Shown here piece by piece: positions 1-12,600 of a stretch of DNA of 64,000 bases. The notes under the pieces were generated by a model. It searched no databases and was not told the origin of the DNA. It saw only the letters and a list, made by a program, of their open reading frames with translations. Origin of the DNA: Polytrichum commune (Eukaryota > Streptophyta > Polytrichopsida > Polytrichales > Polytrichaceae). Position 1 is the first letter of the stretch; each line of letters begins with the position of its first letter. The translations under genes and the position numbers were made by a program. The stretch is taken from NCBI GenBank assembly GCA_950295325.1, contig OX485809.1, forward strand, positions 2,604,001-2,668,000, in the 5' to 3' direction.

Positions 1-754
1 GAAATTTTTGAAGTTGAGAATGAACCGAGTTTTCCTTTTGCTGATACAACAATATATGTACTAATTTCTTTTTCATTTCTATTGATTTTCTTATGGACTC
101 TTTTTCTTACCTCAAATTATAAATCTATTCTCAACATAATCTTGAACTTTCGGACAATCATTTTATTGTATATATTCATCGCAATTTTCTTGAAGTTCAA
201 TGATTCTAATTTGATTATAAACAAATCATGAAAATCACTAAATACTACTACCATAATTATGTAATCTTAAAATCATCAACAATAATTTCTCTTTTAGGGT
301 TCAACAAAGATCAAGCTCTAGAAAGCTAACATGGTGATCTAACGAAACCACAATATGCTCCAAGAAGTTAAGTGTTAAACTTGGGTACCCATCAATTGAA
401 AAATTGTCAAGATTTTTATTTCCCACGGTACGGCATGTAGATGATTTTCAAGGGCCCTTAGGTTTTGATGGTCACGGCTCTTGGTATGTGTGTAAAGCGG
501 CCTAAGTCATGAACAAAATCGGCCCGTCCTAGAGATTCCATTCTCCATGTGACCTTGGGCATGCAGATATGCCCAAAGGATTCCCCCCTTGGAAATGTGT
601 TGCGTAAAGGAGAACAATAGTGAATGTCTAGGTGTAGTTGTGCAACCCAAGTTAGTTGTCTTTATCCCAAATGGCGGGCAATGGAGATTGACTATGTTAG
701 CCAGATGCTTGAGAGTTTGACAAAGGAACTATGCATCGGTTACAAACCCATTGG
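1..754. other. AT-rich intergenic DNA, no gene seen
   Basis: No reading frame here resembles a known protein and I see no tandem repeat or RNA gene. The short frame that begins near 624 runs into the MITE starting at 763 and ends inside it, so it is not treated as a gene. Confidence 0.5.
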
Positions 755-762
755 AATTGGAA

Positions 763-1465
763 CACAGGGAGGTCACTTCATTGTCAAGTTGACACCACGT
801 GCGGACAAAGTTTGCTACCCCTATATTACATGCCATATATAATTTTAAAATTTATGATATTTTTTCTACATATACATAACCATTGATAGTATCTTTTTCA
901 TATTTTTTTGAAATTTTTAGTCATCTTCATATTTTTTAGTAATTGTTTTAGTTCAATTATGTGTCATTCTAGTTAGAAACGGTATGGTTTATGAAAAAAA
1001 AATCATCAAATTTAGTTACCACTTTTAACTATGTCATAGGTACTGTGTATATCTACTCATGAAAAAAAAATTGATAAAATTTTGACCCATTTTGGTGGTG
1101 CAACTTACCAAAAGAAGATTTTTTTTGGTCGCATGCGGTGTTCAACTTGACATCACCACCTTAGTCCACCCAACTATGGTGGGGGGGTCCTTGGACCTTG
1201 TTGTATGGGTACCTCAAAGCCCTTTGGGGGGATACCATGTCCGGTATCTTCAAGGCACTAGTGGCTAGCTAGGAACTTGTATAGTGTGTCACTATAGTGT
1301 CCATCCTCGAAAGGGGAGAGTAGTATTTGTCCCAATGTCCCCTTGTCCAGTGGGCATTGGGTCATTGGCATTACGAACGGACACTTTATTCACGCCGGCC
1401 CCTTGCTAAAAAGGGACCGGAGTTTCTCTCTCTCTTCAACTTGACAATGGAGTGATCCCCCCGTG
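763..1465. mobile_element. hAT-like MITE, copy 1 (carries an extra 293-bp segment)
   Basis: The element is bounded by inverted ends CACAGGGAGGTCACT (left) and, read from the other side, CACGGGGGGATCACT (right). It is flanked by a perfect 8-bp direct repeat, AATTGGAA, at 755-762 and 1466-1473. The similarity between the ends continues inward through CATTGTCAA and CACCACGTGCGG-like blocks. The body from about 763 to 1152 is nearly identical to the element at 38593-39002. An 8-bp target duplication is the hallmark of the hAT superfamily. No transposase is encoded, so it would depend on a hAT enzyme from elsewhere. It is 703 bp against 410 bp for copy 2; the difference is the segment at 1153-1446. 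Confidence 0.85.
1153..1446. repeat. Extra segment inside MITE copy 1, bounded by a 12-bp direct repeat
   Basis: The 12-mer TTCAACTTGACA occurs at 1141-1152 and again at 1435-1446. Copy 2 of the MITE has a single TTCAACTTTGACA at this point. Either about 293 bp were inserted with a 12-bp target duplication, or copy 2 descends from a form that lost the segment by recombination between the repeats. The segment ends in a short CT run and has no obvious inverted ends or coding capacity. Confidence 0.6.
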
Positions 1466-1473
1466 AATTGGAA

Positions 1474-3229
1474 TTGGACTTTTCGAAAGCGGTTTTAACA
1501 TTTGGTGTGAGAGGGATGTGCATCAATGGGGACCTTTATGAAAATGTGTCATCTAACTTCTTAACCAAGACACCAACCGAGTCCCGGTGAAGAGTTTCTA
1601 TAATTGTGCTCATGTTGGCAAATATAGATGTTATTTTTTTTCGGTTTTGGTATGAGTAACGTTCAATGTTGTTATCGAACATATGTATATGGTAGGCCCT
1701 TCTACTAACTGAGGTACGTGGCTCTGTTGTAGGCAGTTCCAACTCCGCATATAAAATTTGGTCATGGGATCCTTCAATGCGAATAACAATTACAAATCAC
1801 GAAGATTGTCAAGAATTGAGATGTGAACTCTATAAGAGATCAAAGTGAAGTTTTTTTTTTTTTTAAATAAAAAAATAAATTCTCTTCAAACAATCACATT
1901 AACTCTCCTCAATGTGGTGGTTAGGAAATATTAGGGGGGGGGGGGGACTCTTCATTGGGAACCTAAATGATGTGTGTGGGTCATTATGAAGCTAAACCCC
2001 CTATATATGAGAAGTTCGTAGAGAAAAACAAATGTATATATACTAATTGCAGGCTAGAAAATGGACTCATGTATTTATACTAAGCCTATTAGTTCAACGT
2101 GATGAATGCCTTCACTACATATGTAAGGTATGAATTGTGAATTAAATATGCCTTTATTACATATGAAATCCACTGTCACTTTCCAATGAGAAAATCATCG
2201 ACCATTTTTTCATCCGTAGCATGCAACTCAACAATTGCACCAAATAAACAAAGACAAAAGCACAATGACTTTAGCCAAGATGTGAAGAGGAAAACTCAAG
2301 GGAACCCAAGAGCACTCCAAAAGCCAATTTTTTAAACACCTAGAACCCAAAATGCAAACCCTAACAAGAATGGACATGGTAGTCATTAAGGACTATTATG
2401 CTACGACAACATCGGATGACATTAACACATCTATTGTCAAATTTTTCTCTAAACCTTACGGCCCCCTTTTGCACATCTGTCTTTACTTCCAAATTCTAAA
2501 TAGCCTTTTTGGATGTACCCACTAGAGAAAACACAATACGGTCCTCTCTCTTACGTATATTGTGTATGCTAATGCCCAATACACCCCCCCCCCTTACGTT
2601 AATTCATATGTGGTCTGAAGAGTCCACCCTCTGGGCTTAGATCGTTGTCCTCATTTTGAACACATAATCCAATCACATATGTACCACATGTTGTTTTGAC
2701 ACCCATTCAAATACCGGCCTCCGGTTATGAAGAACGATCACGGTAGGCCCACAAGACGTTACTCATGTCTCGAGGTGAAGGACGAGTTTGCGGCGACATC
2801 CACCCTAATTTGTGAAATTCTCAAGGAATGTCCAAAATATCTACCCAAAAAAGTATATATTGGTCACTAAGTGACAAAGGCATTGGGAGTTGATCCCATG
2901 ACTTGCTCAAATACAAACTCGTTCACGACCACGTCTATATATAGGTGGGTTAGTTCAACTGCCAATTTCTTTAGGGTTTAGGGTGGAAACCTCACAAATC
3001 TCCAAATTGGTTTGACAAAATTGGTTTGATATCATCCATAACATTCCTAGGAGTGGGCCCGACGTTTGGCATGGGTTTACATGGGAATATTGGGCGTGGG
3101 CCATTGCAACTCATATTCAAGTAAATCTAGACATATGATCATCAAAATCCAAACGTTTTGGTTGCTACAATTGGGTAGATTCGTCGATACATTTTTTGAA
3201 ACGTGAATTGCATAAGAGATGTGTGAATA
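1474..3229. other. Intergenic DNA without recognisable genes
   Basis: AT-rich sequence with homopolymer runs (G-run near 1935, C-run near 2583) and a short telomere-like TTTAGGGTTTAGGG motif near 2970. The small reading frames are not convincing. Confidence 0.45.
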
Positions 3230-3480
3230 CTTAGTGTTTATTTGAATGTTATGTTTTAAAAATATGATGAATTAAACAACATATCCTTTTTGATGTTAAA
3301 TCTATTAAAGTACATGTTGAATTGTGAAAAATGTAATCGAAACAACTGCTATAATATTTTCACAATCAACATTGCATATTCTATGGTAGGATCCTACCGT
3401 ACCATCGTATCACATGATCATGTGACATATTTCAACACATTATAACTTTGGACTTTGGACTTAGTATAATTTTATTTGAG
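3230..3480. repeat. Dispersed repeat related to 49190-49490
   Basis: Blocks such as ATCGAAACAACTGCTATAAT followed by ACATTATAACTTTGGAC and GGACTTAGTATAATTTTA recur with modest divergence in the same order and orientation at 49190-49490. Here the middle carries a single GGTAGGATCCTACC palindrome, where the other copy has a 13-bp tandem array. The nature of the repeat is unknown. Confidence 0.55.
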
Positions 3481-6400
3481 TTAGTTTTGTACCCAACCCA
3501 ACATACTCCAACCCATATCCAAGTTACAAGACATATTGGTGTTGTATGAATTTAGAGAGTTATGTCATATAAATAACCTACTAATCATTGGAGGAATGAA
3601 ACTTGAACATGCTATAATGGACCTTACACTAGCAACTCATGTTAAGGTGCCCTAGGCTAAATCACATTTGTGTTCGGCTGGGCCCCGCCCCTCCCACGCA
3701 TATTTGCAAAAGTTGGCATAGAATACCATAAATGTGCAATTGAACTTTGCAGTCACCTTTGTAGTGCTTAACTTATGAATACTTGACAACTTGTAATAAT
3801 TAATTCCACATTCAACTGAACATGTGGTGGTCGTGGTCGTGGTTGTCACCCCATTGTTTCCCACCGTTCTTGCCCAAAGAACCAAAAAGAATCCAAAAAA
3901 TAGGCCACGTGTCAGAAGATTTTTCACATAAAAACATAGACAAAAACAAACATGTGAGCAAAGAAAGAGGGAACATGTGTAGAAAGGTGGGGGCAACCCT
4001 GGGAGAGGTGGCAAGTATGGAGCCAAGGTGGTGGGCATGGCATGTCAAGGGAGACGATGATGGGTCATGAGGGGCTTGTGAGCATGGGCATGGGGGGTAT
4101 ATGGACATGGGGGCATATGGTTGCATGGGCTTTTGGGGTTGGGTTGACCCAATATATCAATTCATATGCATTGGCGCAATGAGTTGGGACGACACATGTC
4201 CAAGCTAGTAATATGTACGTTGGATCATATTTGTTAAGCATCATAGTTGTAAGGTAGGTGGACCTCTCTCGGGTTGTGACCTATTGTGGAAACCTCAAAT
4301 TAACGGTATAGTGGACACAAAGCATATCTTGAACTAATGGTCCTCAAAAGAATCAAAATCAAGGTAAGGCTTGGCATGACCTATAGGCACACACATGCAA
4401 GTATACCGTGACATAAATAGGTGCTCATGGAGGCTCCAAGTGATCGTATTGGCCATGCATGGATTTGTCAGTGTCACACTTAAATGAACCATATATTAAG
4501 CATTAGAAGCAAGCATGGTAGCCACTTGTGGTCCCACACTCTCACAATTATGAGGTGCTAAGGTAGATGTGCCTAATTCAGATACCTTTCTCTCTACACC
4601 CACCTCTAGTAAGACATGAAACATACAATCAGTGCTAGATGATTTGCAATTCCAAATCGTGCATGTAGCCATTTGCCTTGTATTTTTTGGAGCTCATATG
4701 AACATCTTATTCATTATTAAAGTGAATCTCTTGTGCTCATATAGTCTCCCCCCCCCCCCTCCCCTTTATATTCACTATTGAGCCTATAATAGTTAGCATA
4801 GTTTGTGCACATAGTCCAATCTCTTGTAACACATGTTTGTTTGGTGTCCATTCTTAGACCCACACCTAACCACAAACCACTTAATATATGTGTCCAAATT
4901 ATTGTCATGTTGGAATTGGGCATGTTTACCTTAGGTAAGATCATGATAGGTTCTTCAAGAAGCATTTTATCCCAATAAAAAGCAGGCCATGACCAAGATG
5001 GGTAGCACAGATGGATGACCCTACGTGACCACAATGGGGCATAGGAACTTTAATTCACTTTGAACTTTGGTAAGAAGTTGAGATATGATTTGATTAGTTT
5101 AACTTGCATGGACTCCAAATGGGTTCCAACTCCACTTTGCATCGCTATTTCCAACAAGACAATTGGCATACAAATTTGATAATACCCAAACTCACCATAG
5201 TGTCCACAATAGGTGTGGTTGCATTAGATGCAAAGACTGTTGCCCAACCTAAAAGAGCTTCATGACAACTTTAGAAACATGTGATTGAAGTCTTAGGAAT
5301 CCTCGTACATGACGAACTCACACATGACTGAAATAAGCACGAGTGAATCTTAATGATGAATAGTTTATCTTTTAAAGGGAAACCAAGGGACAAATACCTT
5401 GGATTGTTATAGGATTCCTTCTAGACATTAGTCCTCATAGACCAATCTTCCTTGATACTTAGTACCTTGGGTTTTGTTATTTTGATTCATACCAAAAACC
5501 TAAGTACAAATGGTAATCCAACCGATGAAGGCCACATGAAGGGTTCAAGAAGATGCAAGGAAGTAAAACATGATCTCCAACATACGGTCTCGAAAGCATG
5601 GTTGCTTGTAAGATATGGTGCGAGGTTTGGGTGAGGATCATGTGTATGTCATTCCACAAATAAATTTTCAAAGCTCAAATATGAAGATTAACCGATAATG
5701 ATAGGAGATTTAATTTAACGTCAAATTTTGCCAACTTAAACATGGAATATCTAAGTTGCTCAAATACTATGTGAGGTATACAACCCACATATCTGCATCA
5801 AATTCAACGTGGTCGAAATTGATGTTAAAGAGACTTAACATTTGGCTGGAAACTTTTTCCATAACATCTCTGTTATGACTATTGCAGGTCTTGCAAGATA
5901 TATGGAGATATCTTGCAAATACTGATACATAATCACGGAAACATCACAAATGTTGTTGCAAACGCTAACTACAAGCTCACCAAAAGGAGTTCCTTAGTCA
6001 ATATGCTGGTCCAAATGCAAAGTAACACCGTGTTCTTCAAAATTTGGGTCATCACCCACTTCCAAAAACCACAAGACGAAGGCATATTTATCCACCGTTG
6101 AATTTCATAAGTGCATGTCGATTGGTAACTTCGTAAATGAGCATGTGTCCTCTCAAAAACAATCGATGAAAGCAAGTTTTTAGTGTCATGCTTCCCTAGG
6201 TCACTATCAACGTAATTTGTCAAAAAAAAAACTCCAATTACCACTTTAAGAATCCCAAAGGAAGAGTTCATGTCATGCGTGTCCTTCAAAGTCCACAAGC
6301 TCGGGGCACGGATTGCATGGGCACCTCAAATCAAATAATCAAGTCAGCATCCCGCAGCATTGACGTCACAAGTTCAAAAGTTCTTATTACTTGCACAAAT

Positions 6401-6999
6401 TAAAATTTCATTCACCATGCATGGTACCTTGACTGGTGTGACTATTGTCAAGAATTGAAGCAACTATTTACGATGAAGCAACACGAATTACAATCTTCCT
6501 TCAACCTTGCACATTGGCCGCCACTATGCAATGCATGATCTTCATAGTGCCAACTCGGCAATTGACATTCTATAAAATGCCCACTCCCTCATTTTACAGT
6601 CTCAATGATTTGCGTATACATTGCAACAGTCCGATCTTGGTTGGTAGAATCTCACAAGAGAAGAAAGCCGATCTTGGTTCCAATCAGGTTGTTCGTTTAT
6701 GGAATTATTGTTGATTTGATAGTCCCAATTGAGATGCGACAAAGACAGTGAAAGGAACTTAGCAAAGCTATTTTTTGCAATTTATTGTCAAGCACTTCAT
6801 CAATGAGGAATATACACAGAAATAGATAAATTATTGTCCGAAGGAGAAATGATGACATGTTGTTCACGCAGTTGATGGCCATGATCATCGCACAAATGAT
6901 TGCAAAATTGTCTTCACGTGGGCTTCAATCAATCAAAATGTGACAGTGATCAAAACAAGTGCAAAGTGATTGCGGAGGAAGTTATGAAATTGAATGACA
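3481..6999. other. Intergenic DNA, no supported gene
   Basis: A somewhat GC-richer patch lies at 3820-4140, with purine-rich GTGGTCGTGG and GGGCATGG repeats that open frames on both strands; these look compositional. A C-run occurs at about 4748-4762. Nothing else is recognisable. Confidence 0.4.
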
Positions 7000-9239
7000 C
7001 TTCAATTTCTTTCCAGTCATTAGATCCATTGTCCATAACCTTCTCATAGACCGAAAGTTGTGCATGCATATTTGACAGTTGGCAACAGAAAAATGCGCAA
7101 TGTGCAGAACCCTTCAAAAGAATTGGGTTCCGGCAACAATTGTGAGAAGATTCCAGACGTAGAATCATTTGCCTTTGGAAAGGTTGGCAAGGTAGATTTT
7201 TTTTATTGCAAAATCTTGTTGTTGCGACACAATTTGTTTCTTTTCTTTTGTCCATCATGATGATGTAGAAACTCTTGATATGTGAATGTGTGTGCATTTG
7301 CATATGACGCATATGTTGCAAAGAACTTCATCAATGTAGGGTTTTGATTTCTACCTTGCTCCAGTACCATAGCATTATTCAATTAAGTGACTAGGTTGGG
7401 TGGAGCCGGGAATATGCCATGTAAGGTGCTAGAATTATACCTTATGAATGCTTGTCTAAGCAAATTCAACTTGATTAACTGTGAATTATTCATGTGAAGC
7501 ACTATCACTAAATATTGTTAGAATGGAACGACTCGTAACAATTGAGTAATGTTATGACAACGACAAGATCCTGAGCAACATGATGCAATCCTAGAAACTT
7601 TAAACAAACAAACAGCATTGGGTTATTTTTTCGCACACACATGATACATGTAAAGACAACACACAACCTCTAATGCTCCAATGTAGCAAGCTTTAGAGTA
7701 TTTTTTTGCTCGCATCTAGATCTTCACCCTGTTTCATTGTTGATCTATTGCGGCCTTTGTAGATATACTTGTGAATTTATTTCATGGTCTTCATTATTGT
7801 TCAGAAATTCAACACATACAATTCAGTCTTCTTTTGCGGGGTCATGAATTTTATTGGCTGGTGCAATATAACCAATATAAATATACGAGGCAATTGTTCA
7901 TTCAGGAACACTGTGACATTGAATAAATAAATTCAGCCCATGCACGCTCGACGATATCCCATATCAAAGCGTCATATTTCAAGTCAAATATTCATACAAT
8001 AATATTCGGCTGATCAACACCGGTCTGTCTGGACATCTAGACCTAAGGACCTTTTATATTTCACATTAATTGGGAATGGTAGTCATAGTGCCCAAATTGT
8101 CAGGATGTTGATACAACCTAGTGAAAGCACAAGTTTTGAAACAAGTCAAACATGTTGTGGGAACTACCAATGTATGAAGTTAAAAAGAATTAGTCTCCCA
8201 ATACTACAAAGATTCAAATTGTCATCTACGTCATGCTCCACAACGTCGGCAAGGCCATAATGAAGTTTAGCATGCAAATCGGCTTGGCCATGTCAAATGA
8301 ACTCCAACCGATTTTTGTTTTGTCACAGTGCCAAGCATCAGCAATGAATTAGGCACGTCTACCTTAATGCAACAGTAAATAAGCAAGATGGTGTTCCTTA
8401 ATGCAATGTTTCACTCAGATGTTGGCCATCATCACCCAAACGCAACACAACATCTTGCATACCTTGAGGAACATCTCCCACTCTTGGCAACAAAACCACA
8501 ACGCCACTACCGAAAAGATAGCACTTTCGACCCATGTGAATCTCAAAGCATATATCAAGAGCCCAACCGCCTTGCTTTTGATTGAATTCTCTAAGAACCT
8601 CATGCACTTGTGTAATGTATAAAGGAAGCGGGATGAATTCTCAATATACCTTGAAGCTTCACCATTGAAAGTTGCATACAATTGGGGATCGTTTGAGGAT
8701 TGTCGTTCTTTACACGCTGACGATATAAAGTTGCAAATTAACAAGATGCCACACTAAGGTTTGGTGACGACGACTCTGCAAAAAGGTGTCTAAATTTGAA
8801 GGAGAATTGAGACATCTTTTTATTTGCAACTTTAAAAACGGAAAGACCGAGTTTTTTGACTTGTGTGACACTCCGCAGAAGTTTTGATAGAAATTTTACC
8901 TGACATTCTTTAGATTGTGCATCATCTGCTTGAAAGCAATGGAGGGGGTCTCTGGGAGAAAGGAATTGAAGTCTTGCCATGCCAACAGCAATCAACAAAT
9001 TTTGGATTGCACATAGAGGACGTTGTGATTCTGTCACCAAGCCAAAACGAAACAATACAATACACACATGATTCATTGATTACATGCCAATAACTTTCTT
9101 CCATGAAGAATTCTCTCTCTAACCTTGTAATCTTGCTCAACTTCCACCTGGCTAAAACATAACCTTCAACCAAATACTTCCTCAAGAAGTAGGCTTTGCA
9201 AACAAGTCGGAAATGTAGGACTTTGTTTCCTGTTTTCAC
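7000..9239 (-). pseudogene. Possible remnants of a minus-strand gene, unidentified
   Basis: Several minus-strand stretches read like protein but never join into one frame. Around 8900-9200 a frame contains NLLIAVGMARLQFLSPRD and then a splice-donor-like TGTCAG|GTAAAA at about 8899. Around 8420-8700 a frame contains FLYTLHKCMRFLENS. Around 6960-7200 a frame contains VYEKVMDNGSNDWKEIEV. I do not recognise the family. This could be a decayed multi-exon gene or chance frames in repeat DNA; the evidence is weak. Confidence 0.18.
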
Positions 9240-9670
9240 GTGGAATGATCCACCTTCCAGGACAGTAGAATAATGCCTCTTGATGCTTGGTAGGCTTAGA
9301 ACTAAAGTGTGAAATCATCCCCACAAAGACAACTCCCTAGTGTCAAGTGGCAAGACAATTCAGAAATCGCTGTAAAACAAACTTACAGTGCAAAACCTCT
9401 GTGGAGTGAGTTTATCAGACCAGATTGATCCAATAGATACATCCAAGAACTATTTTCATTTGGTGCAATATATAACAAGCTTAATGACCTCCTATACAGC
9501 TCTATCATTCTAAACACGTGGACCCTCTAGCTATGAACTGGATTCAAATTCCTGTGAAGGTGGAGATGCTACATATAACAACAATTCGAGTTACACAGGA
9601 TTGATGAACAAAAATTATTTATAAGAAAAAGGGCCTCTCAATCTTGCTACTCTATAGCTGTCTAGACATT

Positions 9671-12600
9671 CTACTTCTGCATATGTTCTATTATTCTAGA
9701 CATAGACTCGGACCTCGACACCTGATTGTTTGGTCTTCGACGATATAAGTATATTGCACCTCCGAGCAATGCCAGTGTTGCCACAACAGTGGCAAGAGTG
9801 CCTACAATGATTCCTGCCTTGGTTTTCGATGACATACTGTTTGGATTAGGTCCAATGTAGGTCTGCAAACACTGTCCTCATTAGCAAATGGTATGGATTG
9901 ACAAATTCAAAGATTCTGAAAGTCCTATAGTGCTGTTCAAGACTTTTGTAATAACCAAAAGCTTAGGCCCCCTTTACACTAATGAGGTTGAGAGCTCAAA
10001 GAAAGGAGCCTTATCATTGGCATAAAGGAGCCTCTAGCCCATGCTTGTTCACTCAACTCCACTTCACACATGAGCTTTCAAATTGAGAGCTTGAACTTTT
10101 TACCAGGCATACAATGCTTAGATGGCATAAGCCTTGATGGATCCCATGTGGAATGACTAAGACAAGCTCTCAGTCATTCTTGACAAGCTCTTGGTCGAAT
10201 TCCTAAGCTACCTCAATGACGGAGGCAGCTTAGGGTGGTCTGAGAGTTTGAGCTCTCATTTTGTGGGCCCCAAAGCAATGGGCTTTCAAGCATTCATTTG
10301 CTTGTCATGAATGCTACTTTGTTTAGTATCATTCCACCCTTCATACGTCACTTTGAGCATGGCCACTTTATACTTGCTAAAACTATTGAGAGGTTGAAGC
10401 ACACTATTAAAAGCTCGAAGCTTTCAATAGGTTGAACTTTGGATGAAAGATTGTCACCTCCAAGTATTGAACTCCCAAATGTTGCAAGTTTGAGCTCTCA
10501 ACTCAAGCTCTAGGCAAATTACGAAGGGGGCCTTATTAGTCTTTGGTGACATAAATTGTAGCTCGTCCAACTACTGTAATACCCTCTTTATTTTACAAGG
10601 TTGTTCAATCTAGAGGCTAGAGAGGCACTTTGCAAGTTCTTGACGACACATATCCTGGTGTACATTGCTTCCAAAATGTGGTTCTAGCAGAGGGGCTATT
10701 CCAGATAGTAGGTCCATGTGAGTAATCTGGGACATGAGTAATCTGGGACACAAGCCTTTCCTCTAAGAAAATACTAAAATTCCACACTCAAATAGTCCTT
10801 GATGTTCTTTGTGATTGTAATGAATATTGAGAGTATCCGAATCTCACCGAGTTTGGACCAAACTCGCTCCCAGGTTGTTGAAGAACTTGAAGATTTTGGA
10901 CAGTTGTGTTCTCAATCTGGCCCTTGATCTGCATGCATCAAATCGTGAGGTTTAAACAAAATTGTGCCGGAAATTGGTAACCGGAACCCACATTGGAATT
11001 GCTTGTCTAATTGGCAACCACCTCAAATGTACTGTCTCAAGAGTGGTTGTACATCACATTATGGCTCTCATTGTGGGCAGACTATCTCAAGAACATGCAT
11101 CACCAGGATAATGTTTCTCCAAATACTCTTTTCCAGATGAGAAGCTTCATGGAGATTCTCAAACATATTGTATCCTGTCCTCCCATCCGAGCAATGGAGA
11201 AATTACAATAACATTAATTGTCACTCACCTCCCAGTACTCAGAAGTAAGTGCGACAAGATCGTATCCAGGAACCTGCGTTGCTACACTGCGGCTTCCAGT
11301 GATTGGGTCAAATGAGACTGTGCCAGAACAACCCTCAAACTGTGGAATTCCAGGACCAGATCCATTGAGTGCTGAGTAAATATTCTGTCGGGTGACAGGC
11401 ATCTTGGCTTTGATGAGGTTATCAATGATTACATAGTAGGTTTGCACAGCATCAATGAGGTGCGGGACATAAGAACGTGTTCTGTTCTTTCCTTCAGAAG
11501 GAAAACCTGTATAATTTTTTGCTTTCCAGTAGGAGTAGAATTTCTCACAATTGGTGTTATTTAAGATGGTCCCACCTGAGACACAAAGGTACCATTGTGA
11601 GTTTGTTTAACACTTGAGGAAGGCAAGAAAATATCTCTAGAACCTGACATTTCCTATATAACACACAAATTGCGACAGTAATGTTGCAGGCAAAGAGAAT
11701 GTATGAACCAACTCTTAGTTTTTACTCTTACATAGAGGCCAATAAGTGTACGAGCCTTGATTTTGAAAGTTTACTCTTCTAACTTTCAATTATTCAATAA
11801 GCATCACTGGACACGTAGAACATAAGAAAGGCACTAGAGGGTAAAACTTCAGAGTTCGATGATAAGAAGTTTATTAAAACATACCATCTGGGGCGACCCC
11901 AATCTCTCCTTGCAAAGCATTTACCAGGTCGGGATCTACAACAACCATGACATGGAAAATAAAATTCAGGAAGTTCTTAATTTCACCGCTCTGAAGTGAC
12001 ACTCCAGTTATTGGTAGGCATTGCAAACCAGAACAAAAGAGGTGCAAACCAGAGGAGATCCTTTCCCTTCAATATGGAGTAACTACACTCCAATCTGATT
12101 AAGCTGCTGTATGCACATTGGGCTCTAATAGTGTGTTCATCATGCACCATCATCTCTTCCAGATAGGTCAGCATCTTCAAAGTAGAGAGCAACAAAGTAA
12201 ACAGGAAAGAGCTACAAACAAATTTTGCTTTAAAATGTCAACAGGGATTTATGCAAGAATGAAGTAGGAAAGTCATTCTCCAGAAATGCTTAAGTACCTG
12301 TCACGTTGGTATCTACAGGATCGAAAGCAGTTACCCCATCCGACCCAAAGTACCAATATGGATATCTCAATTTATTCTGTTCACATAGGAGCGGAATCAG
12401 AAGTCATATTCCCAATTTCTCAACTCCTGCCCACTTCAAATGCTCAAGCAGGGACAGATCTATAATGAAACTTGGAGCTCCACCATTTGAAGGTCAATCC
12501 CTTAAGAGAGTGCTGACACTTAAATGCATCTGAAAGTAGTAACAAGATGCAACAGGGTGGAGGTATACCAGACTGCGAGCTGCTGACCATATATCATAGG

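Noticed and set aside
2965-2985. Telomere-like TTTAGGG pair
   Set aside because: Only two units; such teloboxes are common by chance and in plant promoters.
3652-4126. Overlapping open frames on both strands
   Set aside because: They follow a GC/purine-rich simple-sequence patch (GTGGTCGTGG, GGGCATGG) rather than any domain.
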